64,000 bases of DNA from Aquilaria yunnanensis (Eukaryota > Streptophyta > Magnoliopsida > Malvales > Thymelaeaceae): assembly GCA_039654915.1 (NCBI GenBank), contig CM077595.1:92793501-92857500 (forward strand). Reading direction: 5' to 3'. A model generated the notes under the pieces. It was not told the origin of the DNA and ran no database searches. It saw only the letters and a list, made by a program, of their open reading frames with translations. A program made the translations under genes and the position numbers. This document shows, piece after piece, positions 1 through 12,770 of the stretch (the first letter of the stretch is position 1; each line of letters begins with the position of its first letter).

Positions 1-297
1 GCCGACGTGAAGTACATTTCGTTACTTCATATACAAAGCTCTTCTTTTCACTTTTAGAAAAAAAAAAAAAAAAGCTTGATCTAGAAGCTAAGTGGTCAAC
101 TTTTTTACCTATATTTACTTGAAACTTCCCTTTAAGTCGTGCTTATTCCATAGGAAAAAAAAAAAGAGAAAAAGAAAAGAAAAGAAAAAGTAAAATGTGG
201 CTGCACGACAGATGACATAGTCGTACTTTTATGTCGTTGATTCTTTTGAAGGCTTGTAGCGCCTTCCGTTCTGATATTGTTATTTTTGGGAAATGTA

Positions 298-790
298 CCT
301 TAACCATCCCTGAGGTTTACCAAAACCTGTACTTTCTCCTCCTCTATTTACAATACCTATAGTTACCCTCTCAAATATCTAAAACTGGTAGACCAATTAA
401 CAATGAAGCAATCAAACTTGGCAACGGCTACTTGGCAGGGGCTGCAAGGTGGATGCGGGTTAAGAGAGGGAACTAAACAGCCTTGAAATCGGGTGGAGCT
501 ATTATAGTCTCTAGCTCTAAGGTTGGTGGAGTCAGAGGAGTGGCGGTAGCCATTAGGATCTTAAATTGTGAAGGTAGGCTTCCGGATGGGGGTTCCAAAG
601 AAATTGGGAAATGTAAAGTTGGGTCTTATTGGCACAATTCTGAAACCTTACATGTCAATTAGAGCATTTGATCCGATAATGTTATCAAAGAAAGTGGTGG
701 GGTTGAGGATTTTGGGGCTAAGTGTAACTATCGTAAATGAGAGGACAACAGTGTAGGTTTAGTTAAACCTCAGGGTGGCTGAGGTGATTC
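298..790. mobile_element. Short TIR element (MITE-like), ~0.5 kb
   Basis: Imperfect terminal inverted repeats of about 65 bp lie at roughly 301-366 and 724-786; the core shared by both ends is CCCTGAGGTTTA and its reverse complement TAAACCTCAGGG. The interior has no recognisable domain; its one short open frame (568-756) is not convincing. No transposase is present, so the element is non-autonomous. Superfamily and target-site duplication were not resolved. Confidence 0.6.
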
Positions 791-1189
791 TCCCAATTTA
801 GTACTCTATTTATTTAATATATTTAAATACTACTAAATAATTAAATATTGTAATAATATTTTTTCTTATTTAGCCTAAAAAATGGAATAAATAATTACTT
901 ACACAAAAAATTTTTGGATTTAATTTTTTCAAAATATAGAATTTTAGTTTTTTACAGTTTAAACGAATAATCTCTTTCTACAAAAATAGGCACTAAAATA
1001 TTCTTTTTAAATATCATTCGAAATATACTATTCAAAATATGTCTTAGATTCATCAGGAGGCTAATTTTAAATCTGTAAGAGTTGTCCCCAATTGTTCAGT
1101 TGAGTGGCAAAGAGAACACCGGTCGGATGAGGTTAGGGTTTCTAACTCCCACATCTTCTACTTTTCCTGGGATGAATTGTACGATAAGA
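791..1189. other. AT-rich spacer
   Basis: No coding signal or repeat recognised; AT-rich intergenic DNA between two inverted-repeat elements. Confidence 0.5.
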
Positions 1190-2175
1190 TCCTAATATTT
1201 AATTATTATTTCAGTTTTAACCCAAATTTCCAACTTACTCGTTTTGACTTCCTAACCTCATTAAAAAATTTTATTTTTACCTCTTGAAGACAGAAACTAT
1301 TAGATGAAAAATGTCATATTAACATATAATTATATGAATAAGTATTATTTTTAATCCCTAAAAATTTATCTTCATAAACAAATGTTGAAACTTTAAAATC
1401 AAACGATCCAATCATCGCCTCTTTGCCACCCCCTCCTTCACCGGTCCTTCCCTCCTTTTCGGCCTTCCTCTCCGGCCAACCCTGTTGGCTTCCCTCTCTA
1501 GCTTCCCTTCCCTCCCTCTTAGCCTCCCTCTCCCTGCAGTTGTCGCCCTCCATTCCCTCATTCTCCCCGCTGCCGTCCCTCTCCCTCTCGGCCTCACTTG
1601 ATTAGTGCATCTGAACACCCACCCCTGCCATTGCGATCCCGTTTAGCGCATCCTTTCCCTCATCTCTGCCATCGCGATTTCCTGTTCTGATTAACGTCGC
1701 GATTCACGTTCTGATTTTGTCGCGATTTCTGTCATGATTCCATCCCGATTGTGATTCTCTTCACGTTTTCCTGTCGCGATTTTCAGCCGGTCTGAATTGT
1801 GGTGGGAGGTGTACGTGGAGATCTGGAAGTTGCTGGCGCAAAGAAGGGGGACGGAGGATGGAGGTTGCTAAGAGAGGGTCGCTAACAGAGGAGAAGGTTA
1901 GCCGGAGAGAGGCGAAAAGGGAAAAGGATTTTAAAGCTTTAAGGATTTTTTATTAGATTTAAATTTTAAGGATTTTTTGATAAAAAAAAAAAAGTTTTCA
2001 ATGGTTAAAGTTAATATTTTTCCTACAATTATCTCTTGACATGGGAATTTATATTTGAGCTAATGAGTTTCGTCACCTACAGGATCAAAATGAAATGTTT
2101 AAATAAGATTAGAGAATCAAAATGTACAAGTTAAAAGCTGAGGTTAAAACTGAAATAATAATTAAAAATTAAGAG
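1190..2175. mobile_element. Non-autonomous TIR element with GC-rich interior
   Basis: The ends are inverted repeats: TTATTTCAGTTTTAAC near 1206 recurs reverse-complemented near 2145-2160, and similarity extends about 100 bp inward from each side. The interior (about 1415-1920) is far more GC-rich than its surroundings, with CCCTCCCT-type pyrimidine tracts followed by a CGATTT-rich stretch. That contrast is what a captured gene fragment (Pack-TIR/Pack-MULE style, often promoter plus 5' UTR) would give. The donor is not recognised and the short open frames in both strands here look like composition artefacts. Confidence 0.5.
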
Positions 2176-2655
2176 CTAGGAGTGTAATTTATTCAATTTT
2201 CCTACATAATTCCATTTAAATTGGTGCGGATGCCCAACGGCTTTTCTGGGTCTGAAACAAGTTAACATTCTCACCGGACACCCTACCTCTAGAATATTTT
2301 TATCTCTTAAATTTGTACACTTATAAAATATTTCTTGTATCCGAAAAAGAAAACTGTGAGTTTCGTTGTGCGCGTTTTTATTGTTTTCCTCAAATGTAAT
2401 ACTAAGCCTCAGAGATGTTTTACTTTTTCAGAAAGGCAAAAAAAAAAAGAAAAAAAAAAGAAATAACATACAGTTTCTATGTGAGAAATGGCGTTATCCA
2501 CTTGTCAAGCTCCAATCTAAGGAATAAAATTTAGAGTTAGTATTACGTGAACCCGGCTTATTTCGTGCGCCATGACTAAAAAATTTAAAAATGTTTATTT
2601 TGGCCCCGTGGTAGGAGAGTGTGATAATATTTCTGGACATTGGATAAAATTTCAA

Positions 2656-2775
2656 TTTGGGCAACGTAGTCAGAGCACGTGGGGTGGGAAGAAGGTTGTC
2701 TCGGTTCAAGTCTCGAGACTTCTACTCCAGCATTTTATTCTCGTTTTCTTTTCCTTTTTTTTTTCCCCCTGTCTT
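2656..2775 (+). mobile_element. Possible tRNA-derived SINE
   Basis: A tRNA-like head shows an A-box-like GTAGTCAGAGCACGTGGG near 2665 and a B-box-like GGTTCAAGTC near 2704 at plausible spacing, followed by a T-rich tail (2745-2768). Some plant SINEs end in a T-run. No family was recognised, and the T-rich DNA that follows makes the 3' end uncertain. Confidence 0.35.
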
Positions 2776-2819
2776 TAGATGTCCACTCTGGTTTTATATT
2801 TTTGTTTTATATATATATA

Positions 2820-4560
2820 TTTTTTAGAAAACCTTGTTTGTTCTTTTACATTTTCACGCATTACTTATTCTTTTTGTATTTTGGTGTTTATATTTACGGG
2901 CCTACTTGTTATTTTAGAAAGCAATGTCTGTTCTTGCTTTTACATGTTTATTTTTTGTTACCTAAGTATTTGTTCTTATAGAAGGTCTATAGAAAGCACT
3001 GTTTGTTCTTATATATGACTCTGTTTCTGTAAATTTCTTATTTTTTGTCTTCTGGTGTTTGTTCTTTCAGAAGGATATGCTTGTTCTTTTAGAAAGGTTT
3101 CTTTGTTCTTTTAGAAGGCAATATTTGTTCTTTCTTCTACATGTTTATTTTTTGTTATTTAAGTGTTTATTTTTATAGAAGACACTGTTTGTTGTTATAC
3201 ATGACCCTGTTTCTATAAACTTCTTGTGCTTTTGTCTTCTGGTGTTTGTCTTTTATAAGGATATCTTTGTTCTTTTAGAAGGAAATGTTTGTTCTTTCTT
3301 TTACATGTTTATTTTTTGTTACTTAAGTATTTGTTCTTATAGAATGCACCGTTTGTTCTTATACATGACCCTATTTCTGTAAACTTCTTGTTCATTTGTC
3401 TTCTGGTGTTTGTTCTTTCATAAGGATATGTTTGCTCTTTTATAAGAGCATTTTTGTTCTTTTAGAAGGCAATATTTATTCTTTCTTTTACATGTTTATT
3501 TTTTCTTATTTAAGTATTTGTTCTTATACATGACTCTGTTTCTACAAACTTCTTGTTCTTTTGTCTTCTGATGTTTATTCTTTCAAAATGATATGTTCGT
3601 TCTTTTTTAAGGGCATCTTTGTTGTTTTAGAAGGCAATATTTGTTCTTTCTTTTACATGTTTATTTTTTTTACTTAAGTATTTGTTCTTATAGAAGGCAC
3701 TGTTTGTTCTTATATATGACATTGTTTCTATAAACTTCTTGGTTTTTGTCTTCTCGTGTTTGTTTTTTCAGAAAGATATGTTTATTCTTTTAGAAGGGCA
3801 TCCTTATTCTTTTAGAAGGAAAAGTTTATTCTTTCTTTTACATGTTTATTTTTTGTTACTTAAGTGTTTGTTCTTATAGAATACATTATTTGTTCTTATA
3901 TATGATCCTGTTTTTGTAAATTCTTGTTCTTTTATCTTCTAGTGTTTGTTCTTTCAAAAGGATATATTTGTTCTTTTATAAGGGCATCCTTGTTCTTTTA
4001 GAAAACAATGTTTGTTTTTCTTTCTTTTACATGTTTATTTTTTGTCACTTAAGTGTTTATTCTTATAGAAGACACTGTTTGTTCTTATACATGACCCTAT
4101 TTCTGTAAACTTCTTGATTTTTATCTTCTAGTGTTTGTTATTTCAGAAGGATATGTTTGTTCTTTCTTTTACATGTTTATTTTTTGTTACTTAAGTGTTT
4201 GTTCTTATAGAATGCACTGTTTGTTCTTATACATGATTCTGTTTTTGTAAACTTCTTGTTCTTTTATCTTCTAGTGTTTGTTCTTTCAGAAGGGTATATT
4301 TGTTCTTTCAGAAGGGTATATTTGTTCTTTCAGAAGACAATGTTTGTTTTTCTGTTTTTTACATGTTTATTTTTTGTCACTTAAGTATTTGTTCTTATAG
4401 AAGACATTGTTTGTTCTTATACATGATCCTGTTTCTGTAAACTTCTTATTTTTTTATCTTCTGGTGTTTGTTCTTTCAGAAGGATATGTTTATTTTTTTA
4501 GAAGGGCATCTTTGTTCTTTTAGAAGAAAATGTTTGTTCTTTTATCATTTTTTGCCTGTT
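2820..4560. repeat. Irregular tandem repeat rich in TTTGTTCTT
   Basis: About nine units of 140-200 bp. Each contains ACATGTTTATTTTTT (near 2942, 3139, 3303, 3490, 3655, 3840, 4029, 4171 and 4361), a TTAAGTRTTTGTTCTTATAG block, a CTGTTTCTGTAAACTTCTTG block and several TTTGTTCTTT(T/C)AGAAGG sub-repeats. The units therefore have an internal shorter period and have slipped by whole sub-repeats. Open frames crossing it are Phe/Leu-rich low complexity and are not genes. Confidence 0.8.
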
Positions 4561-4739
4561 CTTTAGGTAAACTTGTTATATGTTCTTTTATTAATAATTA
4601 TTTATTTTTTTATCAGTAATTGTTTGTTCTTCTACTAGTAGCTGTTTGTTTTTTTTTTAATTTTTGCTTATTCTTTACATAAACTATATTTGTTCTTTTA
4701 TTAGTAGTTATTATTTTTTCATGAGCAGTTGTCTGTTCT

Positions 4740-5090
4740 TTTAAAATTTGAAAAAACGAAAAAGAACATAAAAGGGAAAAAAAAAAAGAAACAAAAAAGG
4801 AAATAAAAAAGAAAGGCGTTTTCAGGAATGGGGGAGAAAAAAATAATAATTATGAAAATAATGACAAAGAATAGAAAATGGAGAAAAAATAAACAGAAAT
4901 GCATCAACAGAAGGGGAGGAAAAAAAAAGAAAAGAAAAGGGAGGCATCCAGAAGAAAAAAAAAATAAAAAAAGATAAGCGCCTACAGGAATGGGAGAGAA
5001 AAAGAAACAAAACAAAAAAAATTATGACAATAATGACAATGAACAAAATATGGAGAAAAAATAAACAGAAATGCGTCAGCAGGTACGGGC
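4740..5090. repeat. Purine-rich low-complexity tract
   Basis: A-rich/G-containing low complexity directly follows the T-rich tandem array. An imperfect duplication of about 190 bp is visible: AAACAGAAATGCATCAACAG near 4892 and AAACAGAAATGCGTCAGCAG near 5064. The Phe-rich open frames on the minus strand are composition artefacts. Confidence 0.6.
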
Positions 5091-6757
5091 AGAAAAAGAA
5101 ACCACAAAACAAATCTCCAATGTGTTTCAAACCCAAGTCACCTAATTTTTCCGTAGTTTCTTAAACACTCCGCCAATACCAAAAACATACTTAGCCTCCG
5201 ACAACAATATGTAATTGCCTTTCGTGTCCAAGCTCACAGCTATGCCCGGCTCATACAAGAATTTTCCTAAAATTTAATATCTCTAGGCGTTATACACATG
5301 CAGAGTCCCAATTGTGAAAAAAACCAACAGGCGGAGGGGTCTTTAAGTATTTTGGACGTCTAACAGTTTCTGTATTAGATTATTGGTTGACACTGATAGG
5401 GCCATCGCCCCATCACATTAAATACGTCATAGGGAGCTTCTAGGGTTTGCCTTTTGTCAATTATGGAGGGTTGGAGCCAAGGCTCGCCCACCTGTGAAAC
5501 TTTTCGTTGGGACCCTTTTTATTTTTTTCTTCCTCTCGCATTTAATTGTATTACAACTTATATGTTATTGGTTATTAAGAAAAAGTTGAAACCGAGTTTT
5601 TAACATTTAATTTATTTTATTATCATCATTTAAATACTCATAAAAAAATTTAAAAGAATTTTTTTAATACTCATTTAGAGTCTCATTATAGTAAAATCTT
5701 AAAAAATAAATTTTTAATCTTCATTTAAATTCTCAATACACAAAACTCAAGAAACAACTTTTTTATAATTTTAGTTTTAGATGAAAAATTGGATTAAACA
5801 TCATAAACTATATATGCTCTATGTGTCTAGAAAAACGTATTGCCTTTTAGGCATGAAGGGAATATAATTTTTTTTTCTTCAATTTGGTTGGCTAATATTT
5901 TTGTATTACGGAGCTGCCCGACAGTGGCTGGCGTTCCAGTGGCGTCTCACTCACAAAAAAAGGAAACTAAAAAAGTAGTATAATTACAGCTCAAACCCTC
6001 CAGGTTTTGAGTATTAGACACTATCCTCCAAGCTTTACTAGGGTACTTTGTACTTGTCATGCTCATGAGTATTAAAAAAAACTTTTGCAATATTTTCAGT
6101 AATAAAAAGAAAGCTTCAGCAGAAACATCGGATGTATCAGTATTTTCTTTCAAAAGTGATTATTTTGAAATTTTACTTATTTATTTTCTCAAAAATCAAA
6201 TAATTTATTTAAATAATTTTTTCATATCGTTGACTAAGTTAGGGAGAAAATTGTATATTTTGAAAATATGTAACGAGAAAATATAATTTAAACGATATCT
6301 CATGGGTCAGTTCCATATGGATTAGATTATATTTTATTTTTTCAAAAGACTAGTCAAACAATAAATTTTGATTAAATCACTCGGTATAACCAGAGCTTTA
6401 TTAACTATTTCTCATATTTTTGAATACAACTATTTCTCAAATTTAGTGCTGTTACATAAGTTTTTCTCAAACATTTGGATATGGAACTTTTCTATGAAGA
6501 TATTTTAATTTTTTTTTTTTAGGAAATAGAAGCAGCATGATTCTGAGAGGTCTGGAAAAGAAAACATAAATAATTCATGTGTTCGAGCATTAAAAAGAAA
6601 TGGAAAGCTATGGGCTAATATTAAAGATCATGTGAAAAAAATAAAAATACCCGCCTAATGTCCCTGCACCTTTGGTGTAGCGGTGGACGACTGGGTCTTT
6701 CACCTTCTCAACTAGGAAATGAGTCCTCCCCTATCCATTCCCTCTTGACTCTTAAAT
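5091..6757. other. AT-rich spacer, nothing coding recognised
   Basis: No domain-bearing frame found. A tRNA-like stretch at about 6665-6735 (GGTGTAGCGGTGG followed by a weak B-box) might be a SINE head, but it abuts the T-run that ends the next LINE and could not be separated from it. Confidence 0.4.
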
Positions 6758-7565
6758 ATTTTTTTTAATGGCAATCAAGTAATGAATTTATTTCTAAGAG
6801 AAAAATTATAGGCAGTGGGTGGCTGAAACTCTTAATAAGACCAGGTCATACAGAGTTTCAGAATTACAAAAATGTTACAACTAATTACTGATAGAAGTCC
6901 CAAGTCCTAACACCATTCGAATTTGAAACATTTTAATATCTTACACCTGCCTGAGATCCATGAATAAGTGACCATTTGGACATCATCTATTAACTCACTT
7001 ACAGGAAATTGTTTAACTCTAAACACCAGGTTGTTTCTACGGATCCAAATTCTCCATGCTGTGCATGCTCTTACTGCCTCCCAAATCAGCATTTGTTTTT
7101 TGTTCTTAAACTATCCAGATTTGTCATTCACAACTTCCACAAGATCATTGCAGCTTAGACCGGCAATTTTCCACCAGCAGTACATCTTTCTACAAACCTG
7201 AAAAATTTGTTGACAGCTGAAAAGAATATGGTTTGCAGTTTCTAAACAGAAAGAGAAAAATGGGCACATTTGTGTTGGCGAGTTGAACACCCCTGATCGA
7301 AAGGTTCAGCTTCATTGGCAGTTTGTCCATTAGAGCCTTCCAAAGGAAAATGTTGATCTTTAATGGAATAAGCTTATTCCAAAAGATTGCTCTTTGATTT
7401 GTCTGCCTCGTGCTGCTGAATCATCAATGAAATTGCAGAGCCTACTAGCCAAAAACTTGTCATCTACAGCTAAACTCCAGATAGGAACATTATTGTTATC
7501 ATAATTTAATTGCATTGTAGAGATTAGTTGTTGTAGCTCCTCCACCATTTCAGTTTTCACTTAAA
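6758..7565 (-). pseudogene. 5'-truncated LINE, C-terminal part of ORF2
   Basis: Read on the minus strand, this encodes the tail of a plant non-LTR retrotransposon polyprotein. A stretch around 7270-7350 corresponds to the 'dK-LP-nL--RGV' segment before the zinc-binding region of the reverse transcriptase. The frame at 6907-7092 contains AWRIWIRRNNLVF and the usual YSWI motif near the C terminus. The plus-strand T-run at 6760-6768 would be the poly(A) tail of this minus-strand element. Reverse transcriptase itself is missing, as in ordinary 5' truncation, and stops break the frame. Recognised by motif only. Confidence 0.6.
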
Positions 7566-10208
7566 ATTGACTTAAATTTACTTATATTAATATTTACTAT
7601 CTTTTAAAAAAAATTATGTTTAGAAACTACAATATTTTTATTTTTTTGATATATTTTATAAAAAATATTTTAACAATTATTAATGTAAATAAATTTAAAT
7701 AAAACTTAAGTAAAAAAAAAGACTAAAATGATGTAAAGCACTCAAGACAAAGGTAATACTATCTAATACTTTTGAGTACAAAAAAAAGCCTGCCCAGAAT
7801 TAGTGGGCATTACAATATTTCAGGCGTTATTGATTTTATATGATTTAGTAACATATTATTATTACATAGTGTTTAACACTGGTATTATAAATCTTAAGGA
7901 GTAGGGAGGTCCGATATTTTCTTTTTGTTACTCAAAAGCATCTACATAAGTGTATGGGGTCAAAAGAATACATAGCTAGATATCTAAGGGGCATAAGATA
8001 CCTTTTCTTTAGGATCCAAATAATTGCTGAACCAGCATGTAAGATATTTTAAGAGATAATGAAAGGGTTCAGATTCAAATCTCCAATCTCCATCGGATGC
8101 CCCTCAAACCTTAACTATTAGCCAAAACATGCCAAAACATATTTAGGGGGAGGTCCTACATGGTAAATGTAAGAAGAGCACATGTAATGGATAAGGTCTC
8201 TTCCGGATGTCACCGATGCCTCATCCACACTCAACCAAAATTCAAGGTTGTACTGTTTTCTCATTTTAAAATGCATATTTTATTTTTTTTTTCTACTTTT
8301 TGAATTAAGTGCGCATTATATAAAGCATTATATCCCAAAACAACAGAGCCTATGTTTTATTAAAAATAATATATCATTTTTATCTTGTTATTTTTCATCT
8401 GAATTTAATATCATTTGAAACCCTAAATTTTATAAAAAAATATTTTTTTGTCTTCTTTATATTATGAACTTTTAGTTAGTATACAAGTTAAGAAAATAAT
8501 CATTATATATTAAAATAATTACTAATCATGTGTTTTCAAAAATCATTACTGTAGACAAGATTAGACAACCGTTTGTTTACGAGTAACACGATGTGGGTCG
8601 AGTAGAGGAGGTTTTTCTTATTTTTACTTTTCCCTTTATTATATTTAAATAAGCATAATTGTGATAAACCAGTAGCAGTGAAGCGTCCATTATTCTAATC
8701 TTAAAATAATAATTATTTTATTTTCTAAAAGTTTGTTACAATTTGATAGTTTCCCTATATTTTTTCGATTCTCAATTGAACAATTTTTTCAAAGAAATAA
8801 TTTATTTCTTTTCATAAATTTCTCACTCCTTTTCATCGTGAAAAGAAAAATTATAAAAAATACATGTTACATTTTGAAGTGTTATCTTTTGATTGACTCA
8901 GAGGATTTAAAAAATTGATATGTACCAAAATAAACACTTTTAATCACTTTTTATTACATAGGTAATAAATGTAAGAAGTCAGCACTAATAAATTTTTTTG
9001 TCAAAAGAAGAGCACCAATTACATTTACACTCCTAGATTTGTACACCTACTATTCTCGTGATCTATAATCAACTTTTAGAAACTTATTAATTTCAACTAT
9101 TCTGTAAGCAACCTTCTAGTGAATTCAAACTAGTACGGTAGTCAATATAGAAAATTTAAATTATCGATTTTTTCTAGTTATATAAAAAATAATTTTTTCC
9201 CCACTGTTGTTTGAAGAAAAGTATTTTTCAACATTTAAAGTGTATGTATCCAAAATCTTAAGGGTGAACATGTAATTAGGAAAATAACCTATGGGATAAA
9301 AGTGTGAGTTGGCTAAAGTAAAACTAAAGCAAACAAAAAGTGGTCGATACTTATAATGAGTTACACCTACCAGTTACTCTAGAGACAAAGCTGACTTACA
9401 AGGGTTTTAGCCGCCTCCCCAAAATCTATTTCCCCCTCACCCATTCGCATCTAGTGTCTCACCCATCCTTATTGGTCACTATAGTAATTTGGATTTCGGT
9501 CCGAATTTAGTTTATTTTTTTAATATTTTATTATTTGACTAACTTTATCTACATTATTTATTAGATTTCATGATGAATGTAATCTTCTTCAAATCTTAAT
9601 ATTTAAGAGCAATTCAAAACTCTTACGAAGTAGATTTTTAATTAAATGCGGACAATAATAAATCTAGATTTTTTCTTGGACTTACTAGAATCTCAATTAT
9701 ACATATTGGAGTGTCCCAATGTTTGGCAATAGATATGAAGATGATTGCATAAAGTAAAGTCAGTATTTATTTATTTGTTTTTAGGTTTTATAGGTAGTAG
9801 TTTTGTTTTTATAGAAATTTTATTTCATGCCTTTGATGCTTGGTTGGTTTCAACACTGTCTGGTATTGTTATTTTGATTTGGGCTTTATTTTAGTTTTTT
9901 TGTGAGTTCTCCATTCCAAATTTATTATGGTTTATATGGAAGATTCAGTTTGATTTGACTTTCTTCTTTTCATTCAATGTTACAAGAATGAGTAACTTTT
10001 AGTAGCCAATTTTATATTCTTATTGTCCCTTAAAGTCTTATGTCATCAACAGTTTGTAAGATATTATTTGACTTAATTTTAATTAGAATGAAACATCTTT
10101 TGTAAAAAAAAAAAAAGTTTGAGGTTAAGTGTGGGTAATTAGCTAGCTCCTCATCTTCGAAGCAAAATCTTGAGTCCAAATCTTATTAATGACGATGCCA
10201 ATGTTGGC
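7566..10208. other. AT-rich spacer, nothing coding recognised
   Basis: No convincing gene or complete element in this 2.6-kb stretch. Short open frames (for example 8733-8918) have AT-driven composition and no recognisable motif. Confidence 0.45.
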
Positions 10209-10957
10209 CAATGGAATTAACTACTATGGTATACTGCACAATATATCACTTACTACAGATAAGTGGTATGCAATACAAATATTTTCATATTTTGTTATTT
10301 TTTTGCATGAAATGTCGTGGTATACTGAAATATTATGTGATATTTCACATATCAGTAATTTTTTATGTACATTTTATAAAAAATGGCAGTATACTGTAAA
10401 TATTGTGAAGTACATACCATATTATTCTATTTTTCATGGATATATGTGAGATATTTTTTAGTCATATTACATCAAAATATCATACATAAATATAAAAATA
10501 GTAAAATATAATTAATACACATATTTTAACATAAATATTTACTATTATTTTTTGGTTACTTTTTCCTTTAGTTTTTTCTTTTTTTTTTTCATATTAGAAA
10601 ATATATTGTTATTATTAAAGAATTATATTTTTTTCCTCTTGTATCAATAAATTAGTTTTTTTTTGCCAATTAATACTTGTTTTGCTCTATATATAAATTT
10701 TTTTAAATTTTTTTTGTATAAAAAATAATATTCTATCATATACATTTTATTTATATTTGATAAATTATTATGAGAAAAATTAGAATATATATAAAAATGT
10801 GTAAAAAAATTTATTTAATTTATTTCATCTTAAAATAATATTCTAATATTTATTTTTTTATACAAATGGTAATAGATTTGTGTCACAGTATATCATATAA
10901 TATACCTTAAAAATATGAGATGCAGTATATATAGCAATAACAATATTTAATACATTC
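10209..10957 (-). mobile_element. hAT-like MITE, second copy of the 57.8-kb family
   Basis: End to end this resembles the reverse complement of the element at 57804-58895. Its left end (ATGGAATTAACTACTATGGT, 10211) aligns with the right end of that element, and its right end (reverse complement GAATGTATTAAATATTG) with that element's left end. Both carry repeated GGTATAC/GTATACTG motifs. It is shorter because it lacks the foldback insert present in the other copy. No target duplication was resolved. Frames at 10189-10449 are not genes. Confidence 0.6.
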
Positions 10958-11504
10958 GTTTTGGGAAGGCTTCTCTCTTAATAGAATGCGACGTGGTTGC
11001 TTGATACCATGGGCTTTTGGGCCCAACAAAAAAAATCAATTATGAAACTACGCGAGGAGCCGTGGTTTTTTAAATCTAAGCCGAAAAAGTCGGAAACGGA
11101 GAAAAATAAATTGTTATTCTTTTAGAGAATTAGAAATTGTTTTGCGTTGATTTGCCATAGCTTATTTATTGTCTTTCTTTACTTGGAATTTATTTTATTT
11201 ATTACTGATTTTTTTCTTTTTTCAGATTTGCCATAGTTTAAACAGAAAGTATGCTAATAACCAATTCTATTTCTTGGTTCATGTTGCAGAAATGTAATCT
11301 TGTTGTGGTCCATTTATCAGTACGTCAGTATGTTTATATTTCATTGGTTCACACGATGCTCTTTGACTCATTTTCGATTTGAATGGTTTTTTTAATAGAA
11401 TAAAGTACTATTTGTTAAAAATAAAGAACACCATGTATTATTGTTGTGGAAACTTTTTAGATCGAATGAAAAGAATTTGCTAGAGAAAAGAAAGAAGAAG
11501 ATTG
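10958..11504. other. AT-rich spacer
   Basis: Nothing recognised apart from generic AT-rich intergenic sequence. Confidence 0.4.
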
Positions 11505-11955
11505 GGAGGGGGGCAACCGAGGCCTTGGCATCATCTGTAGAGACTTGGATGGATCAGCAAGATTTGCTCTCCTTTATAGGATGCAGTACCCTGGGAAGGA
11601 TGCTCTCTTTTTGGAAGCAATGGTGGTTCTTTCGGGCATTCGAGAGGCATGGTGTCATGGCTTAAGCTTGATTGTGATAGAATCAGATTTTTCTGTTGTT
11701 ATCGCAAAAATGTCGAATGTTATTTCTCCTTCTCTTTTTTACTTTGGAGCTCTCATTGATGAAACTCATATGTTTAGTAGTTTTCTGAGTCATTGTTCTT
11801 GTGTTAAGCATTGTCTGAACAAAGCAACCCATGACTTAGCTAGAAGGGCCTTCGTCTTCTTGGAAGGGTGGCTTGGGAGACCCCCTTACTGGACTAGTTG
11901 TCGCATGCTTTATGATTCAACGAAGTTTTTTTAATGTAAAAAAAAAAAGAAAAAA
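11505..11955 (+). pseudogene. LINE RNase H-domain fragment
   Basis: The forward frame at 11545-11934 reads as the RNase H domain (RVT_3 type) found at the 3' end of plant LINE ORF2. It opens with RDLDGSARFALLY, continues through a conserved acidic position in LFLEAM, the IESD motif (near 11682) and the C-terminal 'NKATHDLARRA' motif (near 11817). An A-rich run (11939-11950) follows, consistent with a LINE tail. Everything upstream of RNase H is missing, so this is a dead 5'-truncated copy. Plant RNase H pseudogenes of this sort can also come from host RVT_3 genes, but the A-tract favours a LINE. Confidence 0.65.
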
Positions 11956-12099
11956 GAAGTATAAAAAGATTTCAGGACATTATGGAAGGTTTCGGTTCCT
12001 TGGAATTCAAGTAAGTTGGATACCTGTATGGGCTTTTTCTAAAACCAAAACAAAAAATGTAAAAAAAAAATATAGCATATGAGCTGTATAACATAATCA

Positions 12100-12770
12100 G
12101 ATACATTACTAAGTATTCAGATACATTAGCAATACTATTATGTGCCCTAGCCTTGATAATATCAACAACTTGGTAGATGATCACTTTTGGAATTCTAGCA
12201 TTTTAGAAATGAAACCTCCTATTCCTTTCCTATCAAACACAATATATGTCCCAACCACACAAATTGTCACTTTTGCCTTTAAGCTTTTTCACTTAACAAC
12301 CATGCTTAACCATCCCCACATTCGAGACCATTTTTAGGGAGCTTTTCTTATTTTTATTTTGCACTTTTAGACCAATTTAGAATAATTGTAGTCAAAGAAT
12401 AAATGATTTCATGACTCATCATTCTTCAAACACAAGGGTCAAAGTGTTGAAAAGGATGATTATATAATGGCTTGTCAAAATTAGGCAATTTATCTAGCAA
12501 TGCAAACCAGCAGACCATAGCAAGCCTAAGAATGTTCATAGGGCTCCAAACTATCTTACGTCAAGTAATAGTATCAAACTTCTCCACTACAGGTGAATAA
12601 GACAATTTTATCAAGAACTTACCACCCTTCACATATTCTAATGTTTGATCATGAGCCAACTCTTTGAAAATCTCTCTAAACTCTAAGACTATGCTTCCAA
12701 AAAATAGAAGAGTCACTTGTTGGGCTTTCCTATAAAATGTTATCTTCTCTGATGTAGTATGCATGCGTCC
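12100..12770 (-). pseudogene. LINE ORF2 fragment (linker and zinc-binding region)
   Basis: Minus-strand translation gives a GGKFLIKLSYSPV segment followed by WRKIVWSP and then 'WFALLDKLP', the order seen just before the zinc-binding region (zf-RVT) of plant LINE reverse transcriptases. The frame is interrupted several times and the zinc ligands are not clearly kept. No reverse-transcriptase core is seen. Confidence 0.55.

Noticed and set aside
1314..1618. Overlapping ORFs in three frames
   Set aside because: All arise from the CCCTCCCT low-complexity tract; no motif.
4719..5136. Phe-rich membrane-like ORFs on the minus strand
   Set aside because: Produced by the A/G-rich low-complexity tract; duplicated at the DNA level.
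6665..6735. tRNA gene
   Set aside because: No cloverleaf can be drawn; at most a SINE head.
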